Shown here in pieces: positions 7,849 to 17,773 of a DNA stretch of 56,856 nucleotides (position 1 is the stretch's first letter; each line of letters starts with the position of its first letter). Origin of the DNA: Deltaproteobacteria bacterium (GTDB lineage: Bacteria > Desulfobacterota > Desulfuromonadia > Geobacterales > Pseudopelobacteraceae); the NCBI GenBank assembly GCA_021781535.1, contig JAJXWO010000026.1, positions 1 through 56,856 on the forward strand. Direction: 5' to 3'. The notes under the pieces were generated by a model that was not told the DNA's origin, searched no databases, and was given only the letters and a program-made list of their open reading frames with translations. The position numbers were made by a program, and so were the translations under genes.

Positions 7849-8007
7849 ATGCTTACGGATTTTGGGTTATTTGGCGTTGCAGGAGTAGCTGTTTTGTTGT
7901 CGCAATTTGCGGCCTACAAAAAATTTAAAAAGGTCGAGCCGTGGATGTGTGCGTATCCCGACAGACGGAATGGTTCGGACAGACGAAATAAACTTGCTGC
8001 ACGTTAA
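7849..8007 (+). CDS. 52-residue single-helix membrane protein
   Basis: The frame starts MLTDFGLFGVAGVAVLLSQF and ends in a basic, Arg-rich tail that includes DRRNGSDRRN. One hydrophobic helix spans about 4-22. The ribosome binding site is mediocre (GAAGG about 11 bases, or AAGGA two bases, before the ATG). It is supported by position: a consensus promoter lies at 7719-7747 and an intrinsic terminator 30 bases after the stop, so the unit is a complete small transcript. The R-rich motif GSDRRN resembles tails seen in small Geobacter-type proteins, but I cannot name a family or function. Confidence 0.6.
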   Translation: MLTDFGLFGVAGVAVLLSQFAAYKKFKKVEPWMCAYPDRRNGSDRRNKLAAR

Positions 8008-8036
8008 TTAAATTTTATTCTGAGTGGAGCACTGGT

Positions 8037-8078
8037 CACCCCTTGTCGAGCGTAATGTCGTTAAGGGGTGTTTTTTTT
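8037..8078 (+). terminator. intrinsic terminator after the 52-residue gene
   Basis: The stem CACCCCTT / AAGGGGTG (8037-8044 with 8063-8070) is followed directly by eight T residues (8071-8078). This is a canonical rho-independent terminator. Confidence 0.9.
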
Positions 8079-8115
8079 GTGTGGAACACATGTGTGTGGG
8101 TCGCTGAATTCAACG

Positions 8116-8168
8116 TTGGTGCAAAAAATTGCTCATTAGTGCAGCTAATTGCACCAAAATCAGTGCAC
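8116..8168 (+). promoter_or_regulatory. cluster of GTGCA half-sites with a 9-bp inverted repeat
   Basis: TTGGTGCAA (8116-8124) and TTGCACCAA (8149-8157) form a perfect inverted repeat around a 24-base centre. Further GTGCA elements lie at 8139-8143 and 8163-8167, the last inside GTGCAC. The layout resembles an operator with several dimer sites, and GGTGCA/TGCACC are NtrC-like half-sites, but the spacing does not fit the NtrC consensus. It lies about 130 bases before the lipoprotein gene at 8295. Confidence 0.4.
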
Positions 8169-8294
8169 ACCTGTCAGTTTGAAATTAAAAAGCCAAACAA
8201 TTATATGTTGTTATGCAACTTGACTGTTTTGGTACACATTGTGGATGTCTCTGCGTACATTTTTAAACTAGTCATCAAACAAGGGGAAATCACA

Positions 8295-9341
8295 ATGAAA
8301 AAACAGATGTTAGCAGTACTCACAATTGTTTCTGCCGGTTTTATCGCCGGTTGCGGTGGAGGCGGTACAACTACCCCCGCAGCCTCAGTTGCCGGGAAGG
8401 TGGCCGACGGCTATCTGGTCGGTGCCACGGTATTTATGGACAAAAATGGCAATTATCAGGTGGACCAGGGCGAGCCGTCAGCCACCACAGACCAGAATGG
8501 CGCCTACACCATGACGGTTGATGCCGCCGATGTGGGAAAATACCCAATTGTAGCCATTGCCACAAAGGGAATGACCATCGACAAGGATACCGGACTGGCT
8601 GTCTCCAACAGTTATGTTCTCAGTATGCCCGCCACAGCCGTTTCCGGAACAGTAAGCAGTAGCAACTTCATCAGTCCCATGTCATCGCAACTGCGTGAGA
8701 TGATGGAGACCGGTAAATACGCAACCATGCAGGAGGCGATGAGCGACCTGAGGACGAAACTTGGCATGCCGGCAGGAACTGATATTATGGCAGATTACAT
8801 GGCTTCAAACAACACGGCCATGCATGCCGCGGCCCAGAACATGGCGAGTTTGATGGGAAGTCAGATGTCACAGGTACTCGGTACGAGCGGTACGGGCACC
8901 ACTGTGGATGTCAATCGATACCGCGGCATGATGGGTACGATCTTTAGTAACATCTCCTCGATCACGGGGCCGAATGCCCAATCTGCCATGTCCAGCCTCA
9001 TGAGCAGTATGACAACAAACCTCACAAACATCACAGTGGGGCAACCTTTCCTCAATATGTCGACAGCATTTCAGGGTGGTATGATGGGGGGAACAAATAC
9101 CACGGTGACTACCACACCGACGACAACACCGACGACCGCACCGGCTACCACACCGGGTACCATGATGCCGTCCTTTAACGCTTTGGCGTACTACAATACC
9201 ACGTGCCTCGGTTGCCATGGATCACTTGGAGTAAGAACCGCAGCCCAGATTCAGGCAGCGATGAACAGCAATATGGGAGGAATGGGCTCCATGAGCCTGA
9301 CGTCTGCCCAAATTACCGCCATAGCAGCAGTATCTCATTAG
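8295..9341 (+). CDS. methionine-rich lipoprotein with one C-terminal c-type heme
   Basis: 348 residues. The start MKKQMLAVL at 8295 is chosen because AAGGGG lies nine bases upstream and the signal peptide then begins correctly; it ends in the lipobox IAGC followed by GGGG. Residues about 30-120 resemble a carboxypeptidase-regulatory or bacterial Ig-like fold (VADGYLVGATVFMDKNGNYQ). The middle (about 125-270) is helical and unusually rich in Met. A Thr/Pro linker leads to a single heme motif CLGCH near residue 308 and a short tail with several Met residues, one of which may be the sixth heme ligand. It is probably outer-membrane or periplasm-facing. Function is unknown; electron transfer or metal binding are the obvious candidates. 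Confidence 0.8.
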   Translation: MKKQMLAVLTIVSAGFIAGCGGGGTTTPAASVAGKVADGYLVGATVFMDKNGNYQVDQGEPSATTDQNGAYTMTVDAADVGKYPIVAIATKGMTIDKDTGLAVSNSYVLSMPATAVSGTVSSSNFISPMSSQLREMMETGKYATMQEAMSDLRTKLGMPAGTDIMADYMASNNTAMHAAAQNMASLMGSQMSQVLGTSGTGTTVDVNRYRGMMGTIFSNISSITGPNAQSAMSSLMSSMTTNLTNITVGQPFLNMSTAFQGGMMGGTNTTVTTTPTTTPTTAPATTPGTMMPSFNALAYYNTTCLGCHGSLGVRTAAQIQAAMNSNMGGMGSMSLTSAQITAIAAVSH

Positions 9342-9369
9342 TTTGTTTCAGCATGATATATCAACAAAA

Positions 9370-9396
9370 AGGCCCTGTTAATCAGGGCCTTTTTTT
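9370..9396 (+). terminator. intrinsic terminator after the lipoprotein gene
   Basis: GGCCCTG / CAGGGCC with a five-base loop (9371-9389) is flanked by AAAAA on the left and seven T residues on the right (9390-9396). It closes the lipoprotein transcript before the kdp operon. Confidence 0.92.
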
Positions 9397-9583
9397 GTGA
9401 GTGGCTTCATAATGGAGTACCTTTAAAATAACAAATATCACAGCAGCATGCCATTCCGTTCTGAATCCATCTTCAATCTTTATACAAAATTGACGTTCTT
9501 TCCCCCCATTTTGACACCGAATTTATATCGCTTTTGTTACCCTGAAATCATGGAAGGTATCTGAAGGCTGGAGGTGTCATATC

Positions 9584-9817
9584 ATGAAAGTCTACCTGTT
9601 CAATATCGAAAGCGGACTGTACGAAGGTGAAACTTTCGAAGAAGCTGCTATGCTTCAACATGAAGAGGGTATCACACCTATCCCACCTCCAAACTATGAA
9701 CAGGGCCAGGTACCGGTGTTCGACCGACGGAAGAATAACTGGGCCGTGATACCGGTCACCATCGCCAGGCAGTTGCTCAATATTAGCACGTCAGAATCAA
9801 CGGAGAGTGCATTATGA
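9584..9817 (+). CDS. small soluble protein leading the kdp operon
   Basis: 77 residues beginning [16 protein letters not shown]. It overlaps kdpA by four bases (ATGA), so it is translationally coupled to the potassium pump. It is not KdpF: it has no membrane helix and is acidic. The segment [20 protein letters not shown] looks like the short beta-rich repeats of phage tail-fibre assembly or carbohydrate-contact proteins, but I would not assign it to them. GGAGGTG about ten bases before the ATG is the ribosome binding site. It occupies the place where KdpF is encoded in enteric bacteria, which suggests a modulatory role; this is inference. Confidence 0.75.
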   Translation: MKVYLFNIESGLYEGETFEEAAMLQHEEGITPIPPPNYEQGQVPVFDRRKNNWAVIPVTIARQLLNISTSESTESAL

Positions 9818-11598
9818 ATACCTATGAATGGCTGCAAACAATCCTCTTTTTCGTCGTATTGCTGGCACTGGTCAGGCCGCTGGGCAGCTTCATGGCCAAG
9901 GTATTTCAGGGGGAGCGCACTTTTCTGTCACCTGTACTGGTTCCGTGCGAAAAGTTGATCTACCGCATCAGCGGAGTGAAACCGGACGATGAGATGGGAT
10001 GGCAGCGCTATGCCGGCTCCATGCTCCTCTTCAACCTGATGCTCTTCGTCGGCCTCTTCGTCATGTTGATGACCCAGCAGTTGCTGCCGCTCAACCCGCA
10101 AAAGGTTCCGGCTTTTACCTGGCAACTGGCGCTCAACACGGCGGTCAGCTTTACGACCAACACCAACTGGCAGGGGTATGTCGGAGAGCAGGCCGCCAGC
10201 TATTTTACCCAAATGGTTGGGTTTGCGGTGCATAACTTTGTTTCCGCCGCTACCGGCATAGTGATAGCGATTGCCGTGATCCGCGGCTTTGTCCGCCGCA
10301 AGACCTCGATGCTGGGCAACTTCTGGGTCGATACGACCCGCTGCACCCTCTACATCCTGCTGCCGATCTCCATCATCCTCTCACTTGTCCTGGTTTCCCA
10401 GGGGGTGATCCAGAACTTCAGCGCCTACAAAGCCGTGCCGCTGGTTCAGTCCACCAACTATGACAAGCCCAAAATGGACGACAAAGGTGCTCTGCTCAAG
10501 GACGCCAAAGGCAACCCGGTCACCGAGAACGTGATCGTCAAGGAAGTAAAAATTCCGATGGGGCCGGTCGCCTCCCAGGAAGCGATCAAGGAGCTGGGCA
10601 CCAACGGCGGCGGCTTCTTCAACGCCAACTCGTCCCACCCGTTCGAAAACCCGACACCGCTATCCAACTTTATCGAGATTCTGCTGATCCTGCTCATTCC
10701 CGGTGCCTTGACCTACACCTTCGGCGTCATGGTGGGCAACACCCGTCAAGGGTGGACATTGCTGGGCGTGATGCTTTTCATCCTGATTGTCGCGTTCGGC
10801 GTAATGCAATGGGCGGAGAGCGGTGGTAATCCGTTGGTGGCCAAGCTGGGCGTACAGAGTATCAACATGGAAGGGAAAGAAGTCCGCAACGGCCTGGCCG
10901 GGAGCAACCTTTTTGCCGTGGCAACCACCGGCACCTCCTGCGGCGCGGTCAATACCATGCACGATTCGCTTACTCCGATAGGCGGCATGATGCCGCTCTC
11001 CCTGATCCTGTTGGGCGAAATCATCTTCGGCGGGGTCGGTTCCGGCCTCTACACCATGTTGGCTTTTGCGATCATCGCGGTCTTTGTTTCCGGGCTGATG
11101 ATCGGACGGACGCCGGAATACCTGGGCAAGAAAATCGAGGTGCGTGAGATGTGGATGTCGATCCTCGCCATCCTGACCGCCGGAGTCACGGTGTTGATCA
11201 TGACCGGCATCGCCATGATAACCCCGCAGGCCGTCGCATCCATGGCCAACCCGGGTGCTCACGGCCTCTCCGAGGTGCTCTATGCTTTTGCTTCCATGGC
11301 CAACAACAACGGCAGCGCCTTTGCCGGGCTGAACGCCAACGTCAATTTCTACAACCTGTTCGGTTCGCTGGCCATGATTCTTGGGCGCTATGTCCCGGCC
11401 ATCGCGGTGCTGGCCATGGCCGGCTCGCTGGCGGAGAAGAAGTACGTTCCCCCCAGCCTTGGCACCCTGCCGACCGACAAGGTTCCCTTTGCCCTCTGGC
11501 TGACACTGGTTATTCTGATAGTTGGAGCACTGACCTTTTTCCCGGCTCTCTCCATGGGACCTATCGTAGAACATCTGACCATGCTGGGAGGTATCTAG
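9814..11598 (+). CDS. kdpA: potassium-transporting ATPase subunit KdpA
   Basis: 594 residues, about ten transmembrane helices, the potassium-selective channel-like subunit of the KdpFABC pump. The four pore-loop segments can be seen: [13 protein letters not shown] (about 110), [19 protein letters not shown] (about 257), [16 protein letters not shown] (about 371) and NNNGSAFAG (about 492). Length and motif order are normal. It starts inside the stop of the small upstream gene, with GGAGAG eight bases before the ATG, and is followed by kdpB after four bases. Confidence 0.98.
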   Translation: MNTYEWLQTILFFVVLLALVRPLGSFMAKVFQGERTFLSPVLVPCEKLIYRISGVKPDDEMGWQRYAGSMLLFNLMLFVGLFVMLMTQQLLPLNPQKVPAFTWQLALNTAVSFTTNTNWQGYVGEQAASYFTQMVGFAVHNFVSAATGIVIAIAVIRGFVRRKTSMLGNFWVDTTRCTLYILLPISIILSLVLVSQGVIQNFSAYKAVPLVQSTNYDKPKMDDKGALLKDAKGNPVTENVIVKEVKIPMGPVASQEAIKELGTNGGGFFNANSSHPFENPTPLSNFIEILLILLIPGALTYTFGVMVGNTRQGWTLLGVMLFILIVAFGVMQWAESGGNPLVAKLGVQSINMEGKEVRNGLAGSNLFAVATTGTSCGAVNTMHDSLTPIGGMMPLSLILLGEIIFGGVGSGLYTMLAFAIIAVFVSGLMIGRTPEYLGKKIEVREMWMSILAILTAGVTVLIMTGIAMITPQAVASMANPGAHGLSEVLYAFASMANNNGSAFAGLNANVNFYNLFGSLAMILGRYVPAIAVLAMAGSLAEKKYVPPSLGTLPTDKVPFALWLTLVILIVGALTFFPALSMGPIVEHLTMLGGI

Positions 11599-11602
11599 AG
11601 TC

Positions 11603-13669
11603 ATGTCGAAACATATCCAACAACCACAATCAGTATTCGATGCAGCGTTGTTAAAAGGCGCCCTGTTCGACTCCCTCAAGAAACTTGATCCCCGCACCCT
11701 CTGGCGCAACCCGGTCATGTTCTGCGTCGAGATCGCCAGCGTCATCACTCTGATAACCTTTGTCATGTCGCTGACCGGCGCCAACAAGGAACCGACCTGG
11801 TTCACCTGCGCAGTCACAGTCTGGCTCTGGCTGACGGTTATCTTTTCAACCTTTGCCGAGGCACTGGCCGAGGGGCGCGGCAAAGCCCGCGCCGCGTCGC
11901 TGCGCAAAAGTCGTACTGACGTAACCGCTAAAGTTGTCACCACGCCGGAGCTCACAAGCGACTTCACCGCTGTCGGCGCCAGCCAGCTCCGCAAGGGGGA
12001 TCTGATTCTGGTTGAGGCTGGCGAAATGATCGCCGGTGACGGCGATGTGGTGGCCGGTGCCGCCCTGGTCAACGAGTCGGCGGTGACCGGCGAGTCAGCA
12101 CCGGTAATCCGCGAATCAGGCGGTGATCGTAGCGCCGTCACCGGCGGCACCACGGTCATTTCCAGCAGTATTATCGTCAAGATTACCGCCAACCCTGGCG
12201 AGACCTTCCTGGACCGGATGATCGGCCTGATCGAGGGAGCCAAACGGCGCAAAACCCCGAACGAGATTGCCCTGGAAGTGCTGCTGATCGCTCTGACCGT
12301 GGTCTTCCTGCTCGTGTGCGCTAACATCAGTCCGCTTTCAATCTACAGCGTTACAGCGGCCGGACATGGTACGCCGGTATCGCTGACCATCCTGGTGGCG
12401 CTGTTCGTCTGCCTTGCACCGACAACCATTGCCGCGCTGCTGCCGGCCATCGGTATCGCCGGTATGGATCGCCTCTTTCAGAAGAACGTCATCGCCCTCT
12501 CCGGTCGTGCCATTGAAGCCGCCGGTGATGTCAACGTGCTGCTGCTTGACAAGACCGGCACCATCACCTACGGCAACCGTGAGGCGGTGGCCTTTGTTCC
12601 GGTGGGTGGCCATACCGAGCAAGAGCTGGCCGAGGCGGCCCTGATGGCATCGCTGGGTGACGACACGCCGGAAGGGCGGAGCGTGGCGGCATTGGCGATA
12701 CAAAAATACGGCCTTACCAGAGAGACGCCGAAGGATACCGAGGTTGTGGAGTTCAGCGCCGACACGCGCCTCTCCGGCATCAATCTGGAGGGTACGCAAT
12801 TCCGCAAGGGCGCTTCGGACTCGACCATCGCGTTTGTAAAAAAACTGGGGTGCAAAGCTATCCCCAGCGATCTGGATGGTGTGGTGGACAAAATCGCCCG
12901 TGGCGGCGCCACGCCGCTGGTGGTCTGCAAAGGTTGTGAAATCCTGGGAGTGATCAACCTCAAGGACATCGTCAAGGCCGGCATTCAGGAGCGTTTTCTG
13001 CAACTGCGCAGCATGGGGATCAAGACGGTGATGATCACCGGCGACAACCCGCTAACCGCCGCGGCCATCGCCGCCGAAGCCCAGGTGGATGACTTCCTGG
13101 CCCAGGCCAAACCGGAAGAGAAGTTGCGCCTGATCAAGGAGTATCAGGAGGCAGGTTACATGGTGGCCATGACCGGCGACGGCACCAACGACGCCCCGGC
13201 GCTGGCACAGGCCGATGTGGCCGTGGCCATGAATACGGGCACCCAGCCGGCACGTGAAGCGGCCAACATCATCGACCTGGACAGCAATCCGACCAAGCTG
13301 CTGGACATCGTCGAGGTAGGGAAGCAGATCCTGATGACCCGCGGCAATTTGACCACCTTCAGTATCTCGAACGACGTGGCCAAGTATTTTGCCATCATTC
13401 CGGCGATGCTGCTCTCCATCTATCCGCAACTGGGAGTGCTGAACATCATGCGCCTTGCTACTCCGATGAGCGCGATCCTGTCAGCGGTCATCTTCAATGC
13501 CATCATCATACCGATGCTGGTGCCGCTGGCCCTGAAGGGAACCAAGTTCCGCCCCATGCCGGCAGAGAAACTGCTGATTCATAACCTGCTGATCTACGGG
13601 GTAGGGGGTGTCATCGCCCCGTTTGTAGGGATCAAGGTGATCGATATGGTGATCGGGTTGATGGTGTAA
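11603..13669 (+). CDS. kdpB: potassium-transporting P-type ATPase subunit KdpB
   Basis: 688 residues. The phosphorylated aspartate is Asp316 in DKTGTIT. The dephosphorylation motif TGES lies in the actuator domain, and [15 protein letters not shown] lies near residue 525. Membrane helices are arranged as in KdpB, which energises KdpA by ATP hydrolysis. GGAGG lies 11 bases upstream of the ATG at the end of kdpA. Length is typical of the family (E. coli 682). Confidence 0.98.
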   Translation: MSKHIQQPQSVFDAALLKGALFDSLKKLDPRTLWRNPVMFCVEIASVITLITFVMSLTGANKEPTWFTCAVTVWLWLTVIFSTFAEALAEGRGKARAASLRKSRTDVTAKVVTTPELTSDFTAVGASQLRKGDLILVEAGEMIAGDGDVVAGAALVNESAVTGESAPVIRESGGDRSAVTGGTTVISSSIIVKITANPGETFLDRMIGLIEGAKRRKTPNEIALEVLLIALTVVFLLVCANISPLSIYSVTAAGHGTPVSLTILVALFVCLAPTTIAALLPAIGIAGMDRLFQKNVIALSGRAIEAAGDVNVLLLDKTGTITYGNREAVAFVPVGGHTEQELAEAALMASLGDDTPEGRSVAALAIQKYGLTRETPKDTEVVEFSADTRLSGINLEGTQFRKGASDSTIAFVKKLGCKAIPSDLDGVVDKIARGGATPLVVCKGCEILGVINLKDIVKAGIQERFLQLRSMGIKTVMITGDNPLTAAAIAAEAQVDDFLAQAKPEEKLRLIKEYQEAGYMVAMTGDGTNDAPALAQADVAVAMNTGTQPAREAANIIDLDSNPTKLLDIVEVGKQILMTRGNLTTFSISNDVAKYFAIIPAMLLSIYPQLGVLNIMRLATPMSAILSAVIFNAIIIPMLVPLALKGTKFRPMPAEKLLIHNLLIYGVGGVIAPFVGIKVIDMVIGLMV

Positions 13670-13671
13670 AA

Positions 13672-13692
13672 TCCCCCTATGCTAAAGGGGGA
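13672..13692 (+). repeat. hairpin between kdpB and kdpC
   Basis: TCCCCCT / AGGGGGA (13672-13678 with 13686-13692) around a seven-base loop. It has no T tract. Base composition resembles the central part of the dispersed repeat at 46465-46552 and 48846-48926, so it may be a short relative. It could trim kdpC expression or stabilise the upstream message. Confidence 0.45.
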
Positions 13693-13716
13693 GGCAAAAT
13701 CAAAGGAGACAACACA

Positions 13717-14280
13717 ATGAAAGACATAAAACCGGCAATTCTGCTCTTCATAATCTTCACCGTCATCTGCGGCGGCATCTATCCGGCAGTGGTCGCCGGC
13801 GTGGCCTATGCCCTCTTTCCCAAACAGGCAGCGGGAAGTTTCATAACCGACAAGTCGGGAAAGGAGATTGGTTCGACCCTGATCGGCCAGCCCTTCTCCG
13901 GCGCTAAATACTTCTGGCCGCGCCCCTCTGCGACGTCAGACTTCGGCTATAACCCGATGGCTTCGGGGGGCTCCAACTCAGGCCCGACCAACCCCGCTTA
14001 CCTGCAGGAAGTTGGCAACCGGGTCAAGGCGCTTCGCGATACCGGCGTGACCGGCCTGGTCCCAGCTGATCTGGTGCAGGCCTCGGCCAGCGGGCTCGAC
14101 CCGCACATCACGCCGGAATCCGCCGAGCTTCAGGTGGATCGGGTCGCCAAGGCGCGCGGCATATCCGGGGATCTGGTGATGAGGGTCGTTGAACAAGCAA
14201 CCGAAGGGCGCCAGTTTGGCTTTTTGGGAGAGCCACGGGTAAATGTGCTTGTGTTGAATCTGGAATTGGATAGACTGTAA
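13717..14280 (+). CDS. kdpC: potassium-transporting ATPase subunit KdpC
   Basis: 187 residues: one N-terminal membrane helix (about 5-30, ending in YALFP) and a periplasmic domain. Family signatures visible are IGQPFSGAKYFWPRPSAT, the Gly/Ser-rich GGSNSGPTNP and SGLDPHITPESAELQVDRVA. KdpC stabilises the pump and raises nucleotide affinity. AAGGAGA lies nine bases before the ATG. Only 47 bases, containing a hairpin, separate it from kdpB, and three bases separate it from kdpD. Confidence 0.97.
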   Translation: MKDIKPAILLFIIFTVICGGIYPAVVAGVAYALFPKQAAGSFITDKSGKEIGSTLIGQPFSGAKYFWPRPSATSDFGYNPMASGGSNSGPTNPAYLQEVGNRVKALRDTGVTGLVPADLVQASASGLDPHITPESAELQVDRVAKARGISGDLVMRVVEQATEGRQFGFLGEPRVNVLVLNLELDRL

Positions 14281-14283
14281 TAC

Positions 14284-16959
14284 ATGGCAGATAACGACGA
14301 CACACGCCCAACCCCCGAAGCAATGCTGAAACTGGCCCAAGCCGAGGAGGTCACCGCAGAGCTGGGCAAGCTGAAGATCTTCCTCGGCTATGCGGCCGGG
14401 GTCGGCAAGACCTACGCCATGCTGGAGGCGGCCCGGCAGCGCAAAAAGGACGGGCGCGACGTGGTGGTCGGCTATGTCGAATCCCATGGCCGCGCTGAGA
14501 CCGACTCCCTGCTTGAGGGGCAGGAGGTTGTGCCGCGCAAGGAAATTCGCTATATGAAGGTTGTGCTCCAGGAGATGGATATCGATGCCATCCTGGCACG
14601 CAAGCCGCAGATCGTGCTGGTGGACGAACTGGCCCACTCGAACGCCCCCGGGTCGCGGCACGAGAAACGGTGGCTGGATGTGGAGGAGATTCTGGAGGCC
14701 GGGATCGATGTCTACACTACGGTCAACATCCAGCACTTCGAGAGCCTGAACGACGTGGTGGCCCAGATCACCGGCATCACCGTGCGCGAGACCGTACCGG
14801 ACCGCCTGCTGGATCTCGCCTTCGAGATCAAACTGATCGACATCCCCCCTGAAGACCTGCTGCAACGCCTGCATGAAGGGAAAATCTATATAGCTGATCA
14901 GGCCGCCAAGGCTATCGAAAAGTTCTTTCGTCCCGGCAACCTGATGGCCCTGCGGGAGCTCTCCTTGCGCCGTACCGCTGCCCGGGTGGACGACCAGATG
15001 CGGGCCTACATGGAGACCCAGTCCATTGCAGGACCGTGGGCGACGGCGGAACGGCTGCTGGTCTGCGTCAGCGGCAGTCCCTACAGCGAAAAGCTGATCC
15101 GCGCCACCTGTCGCCTGGCTGAAGAGCTGAAGGGGCAGTGGTTTACGGTCTACATCGAAACCCCGGCAGGGAGTCGTCATATTCGGGAAAACCGGGAGCA
15201 TATCTGGCGCGACCTGCGTCTGGCCGAGAGCCTGGGAGGCCAGGTTGCGTCGGTCACCGCCACCGACATAACCGATGCGGTTATGGAATATGCCACCCGG
15301 CACAACATCACCAAGATCGTGATGGGCAAACCAACCAGGCGCCGCTGGCGCAAAATCCTGCAAACACCGATCGTGGACCGCATCATTCGCAGAAGCGGGG
15401 CCATCGATGTCGTTATTGTCAGTTTCGAACCGGACAAGCCCGCCGGGGTCGCTACCCTGCCGGGGCGCCATAACCCGTTTGAACTGCGAGGATATGCGGC
15501 TAGTCTTGCTCTGGTGGTAGCCGCCACGGTACTGTGCGAATTGCTGCGCCCCTTCCTGGCGCCGACCAACATGGTCATGTTCTACCTGCTGGCCGTGGTT
15601 GTCGCCGCGGTGCGACTCAGTCGCAAAGCGGCCATCGTCACCTCCTTCCTCGGCGTGCTGGCCTTCGATTTTTTCTTCGTCCCCCCTCGCATAACGTTTG
15701 TCGTGGCTGACACCCAGTATCTGCTGACCTTTCTGGGACTGTTCGTGGTGGGGATCGTGATCAGCACCCTGGTGGCCCGCTCAAAGGAGAGGGCCGAGGT
15801 GATGCGGGCCCGCGAGGTGCATACCGCCAGTCTCTATTACCTGAGCCGCGACCTGGCCGTTTCCGTTGATACCGATGCCGTTCTGAAGGCGGTAGTCACG
15901 AACGTGGAAGAGGCGTTGAACGCAAAGGTGGTGATTCTTCTGCCGGAAGGGGAACGGCTCGACATCCAGGCGGCCAGCGAGGGGCTGGTGCTGGACATCA
16001 AGGAGCAGGCCGTGGCCGACTGGGCCTTCCGCAACAATCACCCGGCCGGGCGCGCCACGGATACGCTCGTATCCGCCAATCTGATTTATCTTCCCCTGCA
16101 GACCCCGGCCAGTGTGCTGGGGGTCATGGGGATCAAACTGGAAAGCGAATATGCCTATCACGCACAGGAAAACCGACGGCTGCTGGATGCTTTCGCCACC
16201 CAGGCCGCCATGGCCATGGAGCGGATCCATTTTTCGCGCCAGGCAGAGCAGGCTCAGATACTGCAGGCGCGAGAGAATCTGGAAAGGGCGTTACTCAACT
16301 CAATCTCCCATGACCTGCGCTCCCCTTTGTCTACAGTCACCGGAGTCCTTTCCAGCCTGAAGGAAGAGGGAGCTCATCTCAGCGACCATGCGCGCCGCGA
16401 ACTACTGGAGACCGCCTGCGGCGAAGCGGAGCGCCTGAACCGTTTTGTCGGCAACCTGCTTGACATGACCCGCATCGAGGCGGGCGCGGTCAGGCTTAAC
16501 TCTGAACCGTGCGATGTGCAGGACCTGGTCGGATGCGCCCTGGCCGCCCTTGAAGCGCGTCTGGGGAACAGGGAGATATCGTTCAAGATGCTGCCGGTCA
16601 TGCCGCTGGTGCCGATGGACCTGGTGCTGATGACCCAGGTGCTGGTCAATCTGCTGGAAAACAGTCTGAAGTATTCGCCGTCCGGAAGCTTGATCGAGGT
16701 AGTTGCCTCAATCGAGTCAACTTGGCTGCTGCTGGAGGTGGCCGACCGGGGTCCCGGAGTGCCGGAACATGACCTGAAGCGGGTCTTCGACAAGTTCTAT
16801 CGTATTCCGATCCCCGAGGGGGCGGGAGGTACCGGCTTGGGTCTATCGATCTGCAAAGGGATTGTCGAGGCCCACGGTGGAAGAATCAGCGCTGAAAACC
16901 GTACTGGCGGCGGCCTGAGAATCGTGATACGGTTGCCGTTAGGGGAACAACACTTATGA
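14284..16959 (+). CDS. kdpD: osmosensitive K+ channel histidine kinase KdpD
   Basis: 891 residues, full length. Order: KdpD N-terminal ATP-binding domain with Walker A GYAAGVGKTYAML (about 35-47), a universal stress protein domain (about 255-370), four membrane helices (about 400-500), a GAF domain (about 520-650), then HisKA with the phospho-accepting His676 in SISHDLRSPLST, and a HATPase_c domain with DRGPGVP and GGTGLGLSI. It senses low K+ or ionic stress and phosphorylates KdpE. It starts three bases after kdpC and overlaps kdpE by four bases, so sensor and pump are expressed together. Confidence 0.98.
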   Translation: MADNDDTRPTPEAMLKLAQAEEVTAELGKLKIFLGYAAGVGKTYAMLEAARQRKKDGRDVVVGYVESHGRAETDSLLEGQEVVPRKEIRYMKVVLQEMDIDAILARKPQIVLVDELAHSNAPGSRHEKRWLDVEEILEAGIDVYTTVNIQHFESLNDVVAQITGITVRETVPDRLLDLAFEIKLIDIPPEDLLQRLHEGKIYIADQAAKAIEKFFRPGNLMALRELSLRRTAARVDDQMRAYMETQSIAGPWATAERLLVCVSGSPYSEKLIRATCRLAEELKGQWFTVYIETPAGSRHIRENREHIWRDLRLAESLGGQVASVTATDITDAVMEYATRHNITKIVMGKPTRRRWRKILQTPIVDRIIRRSGAIDVVIVSFEPDKPAGVATLPGRHNPFELRGYAASLALVVAATVLCELLRPFLAPTNMVMFYLLAVVVAAVRLSRKAAIVTSFLGVLAFDFFFVPPRITFVVADTQYLLTFLGLFVVGIVISTLVARSKERAEVMRAREVHTASLYYLSRDLAVSVDTDAVLKAVVTNVEEALNAKVVILLPEGERLDIQAASEGLVLDIKEQAVADWAFRNNHPAGRATDTLVSANLIYLPLQTPASVLGVMGIKLESEYAYHAQENRRLLDAFATQAAMAMERIHFSRQAEQAQILQARENLERALLNSISHDLRSPLSTVTGVLSSLKEEGAHLSDHARRELLETACGEAERLNRFVGNLLDMTRIEAGAVRLNSEPCDVQDLVGCALAALEARLGNREISFKMLPVMPLVPMDLVLMTQVLVNLLENSLKYSPSGSLIEVVASIESTWLLLEVADRGPGVPEHDLKRVFDKFYRIPIPEGAGGTGLGLSICKGIVEAHGGRISAENRTGGGLRIVIRLPLGEQHL

Positions 16960-17654
16960 CCGCTGAACGAATTACGGACAACCTCCCCCGCATCCTGGTC
17001 ATCGATGACGAGCTGGCGATCAGGCGCTTTCTGCATACGGTATTGTCCAGCGAGGAATTCTTTCTGCATGAGGCAGAAAACGGCAATGCCGGACTGACCG
17101 CTGCCGCTGCATTCAGGCCGGACGTAATCCTGCTCGATCTGGGATTGCCGGATCTGGACGGTATCGAGGTGATAAAAAGGATTCGCGAATGGTCCCAAGT
17201 GCCGATTATTGTGCTCTCGGTGCGGGACCGCGAAGACGATAAGGTCGGTGCCCTGGATGCCGGCGCTGACGACTATCTCACCAAGCCGTTTGGTGTTGGC
17301 GAACTGTTGGCCCGCATCCGGGCGGCGTTGCGCCGCTCGCTGCAGGAAATCCCCGAGCCCGTGTTCACCAGCAACGACCTGCAGGTGGATTTGGGCGGCC
17401 GCCGGGTGACGGTTAGCGGGGCAGATATTTCACTGACACCAACCGAATACGATATATTGCGTCTACTGGTGTCCAATTCCGGGAAAGTTCTCACTCACAG
17501 CCAGATTTTGAAACAGGTATGGGGGAAAACATATCTTGATCAACCTCATGTGTTGCGGGTCAACATCAGTAATCTGCGGCGCAAGCTGGAATGTGACCCT
17601 TCTCGACCGCAGCATATCATCACTGAGCCGGGGGTCGGCTATCGATTGAAGTGA
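16956..17654 (+). CDS. kdpE: KdpE response regulator, OmpR family
   Basis: 232 residues. The receiver domain has acidic residues in LVIDDE, the phospho-acceptor Asp in LLDLGLPDLDG (about 55-65) and Lys in YLTKPFG. A winged-helix DNA-binding domain of the OmpR type follows from about 135 (LTPTEYDILRLLVSNSGKV and the VGYRLK end). It overlaps kdpD by four bases (ATGA). It is expected to activate the kdp operon; no sure KdpE box was identified upstream, although a T-rich stretch with TTTATAC lies near 9479. Confidence 0.97.
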   Translation: MTAERITDNLPRILVIDDELAIRRFLHTVLSSEEFFLHEAENGNAGLTAAAAFRPDVILLDLGLPDLDGIEVIKRIREWSQVPIIVLSVRDREDDKVGALDAGADDYLTKPFGVGELLARIRAALRRSLQEIPEPVFTSNDLQVDLGGRRVTVSGADISLTPTEYDILRLLVSNSGKVLTHSQILKQVWGKTYLDQPHVLRVNISNLRRKLECDPSRPQHIITEPGVGYRLK

Positions 17655-17773
17655 CGGTTTTATTAACATTCTCCCGGGAAACTGAACCATTGTAACGTTA
17701 GCAAGTTCGGTATTTGCTTACCCTGCGTTAGGCTGAACACTCGGATTTCTAAATGACTATTGGGAGTAAATAC

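Noticed and set aside
8116..8133. Sigma-54-like TTGG...TTGCT before the lipoprotein gene
   Set aside because: GG and GC are separated by 11 bases, not the required 10.
10660..12327. 555-codon antisense open frame over kdpA/kdpB
   Set aside because: Low-complexity translation rich in Arg/Ser/His and fully covered by strong kdp genes; a shadow of GC-rich codons.
13978..15471. 497-codon antisense open frame over kdpC/kdpD
   Set aside because: No family motif or ribosome binding site and complete overlap with canonical kdpC and kdpD.
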